From Ophiosphaerella korrae (lineage: Eukaryota > Ascomycota > Dothideomycetes > Pleosporales > Phaeosphaeriaceae): a stretch of DNA of 15,376 bases. The stretch spans positions 1-15,376 of the forward strand of contig JALNQF010000731.1 of NCBI GenBank assembly GCA_028456385.1, in the 5' to 3' direction. Position 1 is the stretch's first letter. Each line of letters begins with the position of its first letter. This document shows positions 1 through 7,242 of the stretch, piece after piece. The translations under genes were made by a program, and so were the position numbers. The notes under the pieces were generated by a model. The model worked only from the letters and a program-made list of their open reading frames with translations. It was not told where the DNA came from and ran no database searches.

Positions 1-113
1 CTACTAGGTATATATACCTAGTACTTACTTAGATAGCTTTATCTACTATTTACTCTTTTTAGTTAATTATTAAAACTACTTTATTAAGTTATCTTGTAGA
101 AAGTCTACCTTAT
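1..113 (-). mobile_element. Truncated copy of element P (MITE-like), nested in Gypsy-A
   Basis: This stretch is the reverse complement of 3014-3126, with only a few substitutions. It ends in ACCTTAT at 113, after which Gypsy-A reverse-transcriptase sequence resumes (compare 15010-15040 on the plus strand). It contains the same perfect 22-bp palindrome (2-23) as the full copy. The other end lies beyond the window. No coding capacity is seen. The insertion sits in the retroelement's pol region, just upstream (in element orientation) of where the YLDD motif would be. Confidence 0.75.
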
Positions 114-950
114 AATACTTCTAGTATATTTATTAATCTAAAGAGTATAACTATATATTTAAATAGTTTATACTATATTCTAAATACTATTTTCTATTTA
201 TAACTTTATTTAATCCTAATCTAATAGTAAGTATTTTAGATATCTAGTTTAATAAAGATTTAAGCCTTTTATAACTTATCTTATATCTTATCTATATATA
301 GTAAGAAGTACTAGTTCTTATTTATAATTATATTTATTTATTTAAAGTTTATATAAAGTCTTTTATTATTTATTTCTTTTTTATCTATAAATATTAGTCT
401 ATATACTACTAAAGATTAAGATTTTTATATTTATTTTCTTTTTATTATATTTTTAAGAAGTACTTATTTTATTTTAGATTCTTTTTTAGTTTTTTAGTAT
501 ACTAGGCTCTCTCTTATATTTTTTCTTTTTTCTAGGTTTATTACTAAGTCTTATAGCTAATAGTCTAGAAAGTAATCTTTAGGTTTAGTAATTTACTTTT
601 CTTCTTTCTTATATTTTTCTAGGAATTCTTTTTTATATATACTTACATTAGTTCTTAATATTTTTTTTAGAGTAGATAATTTTCTCTATTCTCTAATTAA
701 TCTTAAGGTTAGTTATCTATAACTATAGTATTCTTAATATTATTTATTATTTATTATTTATTATTATTATATCTATAACTATATTTCTAATTTCTAGTCT
801 TTTTATATTTAGTATAGAGAGTACTATTTTAAACCTAATAAGTTTCTAGAATAGTTTTCTTTTAATAGTATTTAGCTATTAAGAGTACTTTTTTATTATA
901 TACTTTATTCTTTATATTTTTATAAATTTTTTTAATATAAAGTTCTTTAT

Positions 951-962
951 AGCTCTACTATT
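951..962 (-). pseudogene. Remnant retropepsin active site of Gypsy-A left copy
   Basis: On the minus strand the codons AAT AGT AGA GCT read as a RIP-altered D-S-G-A, preceded by a hydrophobic stretch and followed by K-N-F. The right copy has the same motif at 14193-14204, there followed by R-N-F-I-S-K-K-F. In LTR retroelements this is the aspartic protease catalytic triad region. Asp is changed to Asn and Gly to Arg, both as expected from G to A changes, so the site is dead. Confidence 0.7.
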
Positions 963-3103
963 AATAATTACTTATACTTTCTTTTTTTAGTATATATATA
1001 TATTTATAATATATAGGATTTTTTATACTTTTTAGCTATTTTTACTTAAGTAATTTAGTAAATTATCTATCTTTTTAAAGCTATTACTCTATCTTCTATT
1101 TATAGTTCTTATATTTTAGATATTTATTATATATATATTTATACTATAGTCTACTTTAAATATATTTTTTAGAGAGCTTAGGTCCTAGTCTAATTAATAT
1201 ATATTCTTTATTAAGTATTTTAATAATTCTTTAACTTTAGATATCTTTTTTTAAAATTACTTTTATATAGTTATATCTCTTTTTTTATACTAGCTATATA
1301 TAATTTTATACTTTTTATTTGTTATATAAGTACTAATTTATATTTAAGTATAATATTAAAGATATTTTAAAATATACTAGATACTCTAGATCTATTTATT
1401 TATTGTCTCTTACCTAGTACTTATCTATACTAGGTCTTATTATTATTAGAATATAGTATACTACTAGTATATATAAGCTTTATAAATCTATTATATTTTT
1501 TTATAAAGTACTACTATTCTTATTATATAAGTATCTTTCTTACTATAACTATAATTTATTCTATTTATTTTTAGAATATTATAAACTTTATTACTTTAGG
1601 ATTATATTTTTTCTAGTCTTTATATATATTCTCTATACTTATAACTAGTAAGTATTTCTAAATAAACTACTATTCCTTGTTTTATTTTACTATATTTATT
1701 ATTATATAGCTATTATAACTATATAATTTTAACTAGGTATACTTTATAATTTTTATATTATTTTAGTTCTAATATCTTTATAGTTTTTTAGAAAAAACTA
1801 TAGTAGTTTCTTTATCTTCTACTAGTTTATTAGTATAAATTAATAGAGTCTAAAGTCTCTCTTTTTTTAATTCTTTTATTAGTAAGTTTATTATATATAT
1901 TATTTCTTTAAGCTATACTTAAGTTTTACTTTCTTTTATTACTACTACTCTATTCTTCTATAAAAACTATTTTACTCTTTACTTACTAAAAAGATATATA
2001 TTATAGTTATTATTATAATAAAAGTTTTAGTTAAGTATTATATATTATATTTCTCTACTCTTAGCTACTTTCTTTTAAAGTTTAGCTTTTACTTTTTATA
2101 TATCTTTTTTATTCTTAGTTATCTTTAACTATATTTCTTTCTTTAGGTTTATACTTCTATAATCCTTAATAAAGTATTTTAGTTTCTTATATTTATAATA
2201 TACTATATCTTTCTTTTATTTAGAATAGTAATTTTTTACGTAGTAACCTTTCTTACTATAGTTAAAGTATATAAAGTCTTTATTTTTCTTCTTCTTTTTA
2301 TCTTAATTAGCGTTAAAGATTATAAAATCTTTAGTGTTTTAGTTTCTAAGTTATCTTCTATACTTATTCTACTTCTATTCTTAAAAATTATTATCTATTT
2401 ATACTACCTATTATTTTAAAGCTTTTAGTATTCTTAGTTTCTCTATATAAATTATTTTATATTAGATTTTTAAGTTTAATCTTTATTTAAATTATAATAT
2501 TAAAACTAACTTATTCTATTCTATATTTTATAATAGTTATTTAAACTATAATATATATTTAAGAATACTTTTATATTATATAAGCCTTTCTATCTTCTCT
2601 TTAGCTTATTTAGTAATATTTATATTTCTAAATTCTACTCTTATTTATTTAGTAAAGTTTTTATAACTTCTAAAAATAGCTTTTATTTTATCTTTTTATA
2701 TTCTTAGAGTATATATTATATAGTCTATCTAGTAAGGCTTAAACTATCTTATTATATTTTCTTTAAAGTATATTCTAATGTATATTACCTTTTTCTCTTC
2801 TATATTAAAGTATAGTACTTATATATTAATCTAAAGTTATACTAATACTATAACAGGTTTTAGTTTCTTCTTTATTTTATTAAATTTCTTAAGTATAAGT
2901 ATTTTAGGTAGTTTCTTTATTATACTTATCTCTAGTCTCTAGGTAATTTATTCTATTATATCCTATCCCTTTATAATAGCTTTAATTTAGGCTTTATTTT
3001 AGTTAACGTAATTATAAGGTAGACTTTACGTAAGATAACTTAATAAGGTAGTTTTAATAATTAACTAAAAAGAGTAAATAGTAGATAAAGCTATCTACGT
3101 AAG

Positions 3104-3125
3104 TACTAGGTATATATACCTAGTA
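3104..3125. repeat. Perfect 22-bp palindrome inside element P
   Basis: The 22 bases equal their own reverse complement, centred on an alternating TA run. The symmetry continues outward for about five more pairs (GTAAG on the left, CTTAC on the right) with one unpaired base. The same palindrome is present at 2-23 in the other copy, so it is a property of the element and not chance. Confidence 0.85.
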
Positions 3126-3179
3126 GCTTACTAAGCGCTAACTAAAAGTAGAAAGGTAGTTAAATGTTAGTAAGTTTGC

Positions 3180-3210
3180 AATATTAGTAAGTTGTAAACT
3201 TACTAATATT
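3180..3210. repeat. 14-bp-stem hairpin in element P
   Basis: AATATTAGTAAGTT (3180-3193) and its exact reverse complement (3197-3210) are separated by the three bases GTA. A shorter direct copy of TTAGTAAGTT lies just upstream. It is one of two strong fold-back structures in this 235-bp element. Confidence 0.8.
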
Positions 3211-3689
3211 AGTGCGAAAATAAGAGATATAAGAGATAACTCCCTTATAGTAATCTTATAGTTCTTTATTCTATACTTCTAGGGTATTAAGTAATATTTA
3301 TATATCCTCTTTCTTAGTAATTAGGTTATTTAAGTATATCATAACTACTACCTAGTTAGTTCTATCTAACTTATAACTACTTAGAGGTGCTTTACCTCCT
3401 TTCTTAGTTAGACTTTCTACTATCGTGTTAGCTTAGACTATACGCTACTTACGCTTTGCTTCTCCTAATAACTAAATTAGTAAAGTGTAATAGGGTCTCC
3501 TATTGTTAACTATAGTAACTACTTTAGGAGTATTAGTAGATTAGAAGATAATAGTAAAAGTTTGTATTGTAATCTACAATAGACTATAAACAATAGAGGA
3601 TGTCTTACGATGTTATATATTGTCGCTCCGTAGTTAAAGGATTAAATTGCTGATGCTATCCTAATAATACGCATTGCTACTAACTATAT

Positions 3690-3934
3690 ACCTTTAGTGA
3701 TCTGTTGATCTGTCGCTCGTATCTAGTCTTGGCGACTACAGATCACGGATCACTGATCTGTTGATCTGTGATGAATTCCCGTCCGTGCACTCAACAGATC
3801 GGGGGATCACTTACGTGTCCCAACTATGAGTGGCTTCCCAATCAAGGTCGTTGCCCCGCTCGTCCCATGCTTCGTCAGCGCTTGAGTCGGGACTGATTGG
3901 TTCCATCTCGATTTCTCTTGTTACACCTGTAACA
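3690..3934 (-). repeat. Nearly un-RIPed LTR end of Gypsy-A left copy
   Basis: The minus strand starts with TGTTACAGGTGTAACA at 3934-3919 and matches 11479-11715 over its whole length. Homology between copies stops exactly at this TG, which marks the 5' LTR terminus. Unlike the rest of the element it has near-normal base composition. Internal structure includes an exact 16-bp direct repeat (TGATCTGTTGATCTGT at 3698-3713 and 3754-3769) and an 8-bp-stem hairpin (3738-3745 with 3754-3761). The LTR's inner boundary and primer-binding site could not be placed with confidence, so the end at 3690 is a conservative limit. Confidence 0.75.
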
Positions 3935-4268
3935 GGTAGCTCGGAACCCTGTCGACTAGCTTACTACTATATTTGTAGGACCTAACTCCGATTGGCAGAT
4001 GTAAGTTAGAGATGCGCGCATACCCACCGATTCCGCTTCAATGACTGGCTGCATATCACGATTCACGCATATCAAAAGAGTGGCTTCTTACTGGCGTGGC
4101 CTTGAGAATTCTCAGGTGATATATGCGATAAAAATGCTGGTTGTCTTCTTTCTGCCTGAACTTTCTTTCCCCTTCAGTAAGCCTTCTAGTCTCGACACAC
4201 CTTCCAATCTTTCATCGCCCTGAGTTTCTTCGAGGGAACCGCAGTTCCCATTGGCGCCGGTAAATTCC
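3935..4268 (+). promoter_or_regulatory. Upstream region and likely promoter of the HET gene
   Basis: This 334-base stretch of ordinary composition lies between the Gypsy-A LTR and the predicted start codon. It contains an A/T-rich GATAAAAAT at about 4127-4135. From about 4141 to 4178 there is a pyrimidine-rich tract ending in CTTTCCCCTTCAG, the kind of CT tract often found near fungal transcription starts. A small open frame (4041-4223), in frame with the gene but closed by TGA at 4221-4223, may be an upstream ORF or chance. No other gene is seen. The retroelement LTR only 334 bases upstream, oriented away, could affect expression, but nothing in the sequence shows that. Confidence 0.35.
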
Positions 4269-6323
4269 ATGGGTACATACCACCCTCTATCTATCCCCGA
4301 GAAGGAGATCAGGACTGTTAGCCTCCTACCAGGCTCCGCCGACGACATTATTCGCTGCCAATTGCAGACAGTATCATTGAACGATTCGCCAGGCTATGAG
4401 GCACGAACCTCTAAGAACTATAGAAATGACGTAAAAATTGATATAAACTAGGCCCTTTCGTACGTATGGGGTTCGCAAGATAACCCCCTCAACATCGAAC
4501 TAAATTCAATTCGAACCCTGGTGACTAGAAACCTCCACACCGCACTGAAGCGCCTCAGACTCACCGATAGGCCTAGAATACTATGGGTCGATGCCATATG
4601 CATTAACCAGGCTGATGTGGTAGAGAAAGGTCACCAGGTTGCCTTGATGGGCGAGGTGTATAGCAAGACGACTCGCGGAATCATATTCCTCGGGGAAGAG
4701 CCCGAACAGCTGGAGTTCAACGAAACCCTAGAAGAGCGGCGACAATTGCGAGGTTTCTTCTCGGGTGCGCCGCCTCCTGGGCTCGAAGCATTTTACGAGC
4801 AGTTCCAAACGCTCAAGGCTTCAGCCAGCCCTGATATGATGGCGGTCATAAACCAGATTGTGGGCAATTTATCACAGCAACCAATCCCGAGAGATAACGT
4901 AATCCAAAGGACTCGAAACTGTGTGTGGCATGCTGATGATCAAGACATTCCCATCCTCAGCCAATCTGATGATATCGAAAATGACCCGACATTTCAGGCG
5001 TTCTGTCTCCTGCGTCTCCTGGCTATGGATATTCATCCTTCCGAGATCGAGTATATTACGTCCGAGTTTGAGAACGGAATCAGGTACCCCTCCAAAGCAA
5101 TAAGGACGTTGAAGTGGCTTGGGGAGCGTCCCTGGTGGAAACGAATCTGGACTGTTCAGGAGTGCATCCTCCCAAGCCAATGTATTGTAGTCTATGGACC
5201 TGTCCAGGCACCTTGGTCAATATTCTATGACGCCATGTCGAACTTGCAACGACATCGAATCACGTGCTGTGCCTCAGTTCCTGGCATAAGTGAGATGCTC
5301 AGCGGCCTATCGGTCATCATGAATCACCTCCAAAATATCAGGACCTGGCGACAACAGGGCCGCGGGATCAGCCTTTCCACTCTGATGAAGATTTTCAGAT
5401 ACCGACACGCAACTCTGAAGAGAGACAAGGTGTATGGACTTCTGGGGCTTGTAACAGACTGGGGCATTGCGGGTGCAAACTCTATAGTTCCCGACTACGA
5501 GTCTACGACCGACGAGCAAATTTTCACACGATCTACGGCGGTAGCTATGCAGTCGACTGGATCCCTGGATATTCTATGTCAGCATGAAAACATTGATATC
5601 AACTACTTCAGCATCCTTCCCTCGTGGGTAATCGACTATTCGATGACAGTCTCAGAACTCGGCACGACCGATCGCTACCATCGTCAGATTCCACTTTATA
5701 ATGCCAGTGGAGGAGCCTCAGCATACGTCCGCACCATCGAGGAAAACATCTTGGTTTTAGAGGCCATCATGGTGGACAGCCTCTCGACTATCTGCGATGC
5801 AATGGACGCCGGGTGGGGTGAGCCTCAGCCCAGGATCCTAAAACAATGGTTCGATAAAACGACCCAGGCGAAGGGCGATTCTATCGATTGGGAGCAGGAT
5901 TTTTGGCGAGCCCTTTGCGGTGATACTGTAGTGAATTCTGACTCAACCTATCGCCGTGCGAATCGCACTGATGACCTGCTCTGCAATATACAAGGACTGC
6001 TAGATGGCCATCTTTCAGTCGGATCTGCAGTGAAGTCTGCAACCACGCGGCGCAAGTTCTTTATCACTGAGGGCGGGTATATGGGACTTGGATCTGATGT
6101 GGCCGGTAGAGCCGGTACTATTTTATTTGGAAAGGAGGAGGTATTTGTGATTCCAGGTGGAAAAACACCTTTTCTCCTCAGACCGGCAGGGATGCGACAT
6201 GTTCCTGGCATTGGCATGAAATCTTGCTATCATTTTCTTGGTTCTTGCTATCTGCAGGGGTTTATGGATGGCGAAGGAATGAGGGATTTCGACAGAAAGA
6301 AGAAGACAATCTATTTAGTGTAG
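4269..6323 (+). CDS. HET-domain (heterokaryon incompatibility) protein
   Basis: Predicted as two exons, 4269-4400 and 4452-6323, giving 667 residues. Residues 1-44 carry the usual lead-in (P-L-S-I-P-E-K-E-I-R, then L-L-P-G-S). The HET domain follows at about 43-283: YEALSYVWG (43-51), LWVDAICINQ (88-97), HQVALMGEVY (106-115), IIFLGEE (121-127) and WWKRIWTVQE (272-281). RDKVYGLLGL is at 368-377. The C-terminal block (577-667) has FFITEGGYMGLG, PFLLRPAG and GFMDGEGMRD, typical of this family. In known members the domain triggers cell death after non-self recognition, in fungal allorecognition or NLR-like pathways. The specific role and partner here are unknown. The start is the first ATG after an in-frame TGA (4221-4223). 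The stretch between FLGEE and WWKRIW (about 145 residues) seems longer than usual. Composition is normal with no sign of RIP. Without splicing the frame stops at 4449-4451, so this is either a live two-exon gene or one broken there. Confidence 0.85.
4401..4451 (+). other. Predicted 51-nt intron with GC donor in the HET gene
   Basis: Exon 1 ends with codons for Y-E and exon 2 begins with A-L-S-Y-V-W-G. Removing exactly 4401-4451 restores the family's conserved YEALSYVWG. The segment starts GCACGA and ends AAACTAG, so it would be a GC-AG intron; a GT donor would need one base change. It is A/T-richer than the exons and has branch-point-like ATGAC (about 4426-4430) and TTGAT (about 4438-4442). 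Its length is a multiple of three, but the last codon is TAG, so a retained intron truncates the protein to 60 residues. No other donor in the interval gives the conserved junction. RNA evidence is needed to exclude a damaged gene. Confidence 0.65.
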
Positions 6324-7080
6324 TGCAAGGTGTTTTTTTGATGAATGTAGAGGATGGAGGGATGTGACGATTATAAGACAGAATACGCATGAGGCGGATG
6401 TGATTTGTGATCAGGCCAAGTGACACACTCAATGGGGTGGGCTTACCAAAACAAGCACCAAAATAGCCAATGGGCGAAGCAGGAAAAACGCGAAGGGACA
6501 CGGCAACGCGAGAAGGATGCGAGAGAGATTCGGGATCAGGCGAAAAAGTTGCAAAAAAGCTGGCGCGGGACGCACGAGATTTCGGGTCGAGGGGGAAGCG
6601 GTACGGCATAAGATAGGTGGAAAACGCAAACCGAGGGCGGGTTGCTTTCAAGGGACCTGGGGGACGGATTGGGAGGCTGCTGGGTTCTTGGACCCTTTTG
6701 GATTCGTAGCAGAACTCGGTTATTCCCGCTTGCACAATCAGCTTCCGCTTGTTGTACGCTGTTTGGGCTTTTACCCCACAGTCCTCTGGAGAGCCTGGTA
6801 GTTGTGCTATAAGAGCTGCAGCAAAAACGATCGTACCCATGTCGCTCTAAGTTAAAGGTTATCTGGAAGGCCGCCCCAATTAATAGCTGCACTAAAAATG
6901 GACTGAGCACTATTTAACGGATAATGAGATAATGTAAACCTAGATGTCGCCACTATCAGCAGGAAGGGCGGCCGATCCGCACCAGCCATAGGGTTGTCAG
7001 CTCGAGCCGGAACAGAGAAGTTCTTTCTTTGTACCGTGGCAAACCACATGCTTAGGCTAATGGCGCCTACTCGCCGCACT

Positions 7081-7105
7081 GGCCAAGATGCGGAGCATCT
7101 TGGCC
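7081..7105. repeat. 11-bp-stem perfect hairpin with GGA loop
   Basis: GGCCAAGATGC (7081-7091) is followed by GGA and then by its exact reverse complement (7095-7105). It lies in the unassigned G/C-normal segment and is not followed by a T-run. Its function is unknown; it may be part of an undegraded repeat. Confidence 0.7.
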
Positions 7106-7134
7106 GTAGAGAGTTGTCAGATGAGGTGCGTGTG

Positions 7135-7183
7135 CCAGCGCAACGACTACGAGCTGCTACCAGAGCTCCAGCGTAACGATTAC
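7135..7183. repeat. Imperfect 16-base direct repeat
   Basis: CCAGCGCAACGACTAC (7135-7150) and CCAGCGTAACGATTAC (7168-7183) agree at 14 of 16 positions. The two differences are both C/T: CpA to TpA at the first, and C to T before A-C at the second. If translated in the frame starting at 7088 both give Q-R-N-D-Y, but there is no independent evidence that the frame is used. Confidence 0.55.
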
Positions 7184-7218
7184 TCACGCTCAACCCTATG
7201 CCAAGCTGAGATCGCAAT

Positions 7219-7242
7219 CTCGACTCAGCTCTCGACTCAGCT
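7219..7242. repeat. Tandem duplication of a 12-mer
   Basis: CTCGACTCAGCT occurs twice head to tail with no mismatch. GCTGGCTCA-type repeats follow at about 7261-7282. Short tandem repeats of this sort are common in LTRs and in degenerated intergenic DNA. Confidence 0.7.

Larger units (their letters stand above)
3014..3248 (+). mobile_element. Element P: 235-bp palindrome-rich MITE-like insertion in gag
   Basis: The flanks match Gypsy-A gag on both sides (compare 12120-12180), so this segment is an insertion. Its ends are ATAAGGTAG and, inverted, ATAAGGGAG: a 9-bp terminal inverted repeat with one mismatch. GTAAT occurs just outside both ends (3008-3012 and 3250-3254), a probable target-site duplication, although the exact length is blurred by RIP. 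The interior holds a perfect 22-bp palindrome (3104-3125) and a 14-bp-stem hairpin (3180-3210). There is no reading frame of note. A second copy lies at 1-113 in inverse orientation. It could instead be a solo LTR of a small retroelement; the short TIR and lack of coding favour a non-autonomous DNA transposon. Confidence 0.7.
2159..3423 (-). pseudogene. gag pseudogene of Gypsy-A left copy, split by element P
   Basis: The minus-strand start codon at 3423-3421 is ATA, explained as ATG followed by G with the TpG changed by RIP. The next codons (V-E-S-L-T-K) agree with the right copy. The frame is interrupted by element P at 3014-3248 and by many stops. The middle part matches the right-copy gag segment that resembles the retrotransposon gag domain. 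Two C-X2-C-X4-H-X4-C zinc knuckles can be recognised at 2228-2269 and 2159-2200, with Cys now TAC or TAT and His now TAC. The true C-terminal limit of gag is not resolved; the end given is the last knuckle. Confidence 0.75.
114..3934 (-). mobile_element. RIP-degraded Ty3/Gypsy retroelement, Gypsy-A left copy (partial)
   Basis: Read on the minus strand, this block is colinear with 11479 to about 15030. Matching landmarks are the LTR start, the 5' leader, the gag start at 3423, two zinc knuckles (2228-2269 and 2159-2200), the protease motif (951-962) and the start of reverse transcriptase. Distances agree: knuckle to a shared pol segment is about 1.52 kb in both copies. It is interrupted by element P at 3014-3248 and truncated by another element P copy at 113. 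All frames carry many stops. RIP is heavy from 114 to about 3000, moderate to about 3600, and nearly absent at 3690-3934. Gag and a CCHC-protease-RT order define the class. The integrase order that separates Gypsy from Copia is not visible here, but the YLDD-type RT and gag match Ty3/Gypsy. Confidence 0.88.

Noticed and set aside
1..3000. AT-rich DNA as mitochondrial or centromeric sequence
   Set aside because: Colinearity with a Gypsy element and C to T / G to A comparison show RIP-degraded retroelement. No mitochondrial genes are readable.
3014..3126. Reading 1-113 and 3014-3126 as the long terminal inverted repeats of one 3.1-kb DNA transposon
   Set aside because: The sequence between them is colinear with Gypsy-A gag-protease-RT in reverse, and Gypsy-A sequence flanks the 3014-3248 insertion on both sides. 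Two independent small insertions fit better.
4041..4223. Small frame upstream of and in frame with the HET gene
   Set aside because: It is closed by TGA at 4221-4223 before the HET start and has no HET-like sequence. At most an upstream ORF.
4269..4451. Reading the HET locus as a plain pseudogene
   Set aside because: The only defect is a TAG that falls exactly at an AG acceptor. Excising 51 bases restores the family motif and frame, and the remaining 623 codons are open. An intron is the simpler explanation, although the GC donor leaves some doubt.
6262..6840. Minus-strand open frame of 192 codons overlapping the end of the HET gene
   Set aside because: It has a hydrophobic N-terminus but then an S/P/R-rich composition typical of antisense frames. 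I recognise no domain, and it overlaps the conserved C-terminal HET block on the other strand. I treat it as chance, though transcript data could revive it.
7081..7105. Hairpin as a bacterial-type terminator or CRISPR-like repeat
   Set aside because: No T-run follows, there are no regularly spaced copies, and the context is fungal.
6852..7217. Minus-strand open frame of 121 codons
   Set aside because: No family resemblance; it overlaps the hairpin and repeat region and the plus-strand frame. Probably non-coding.
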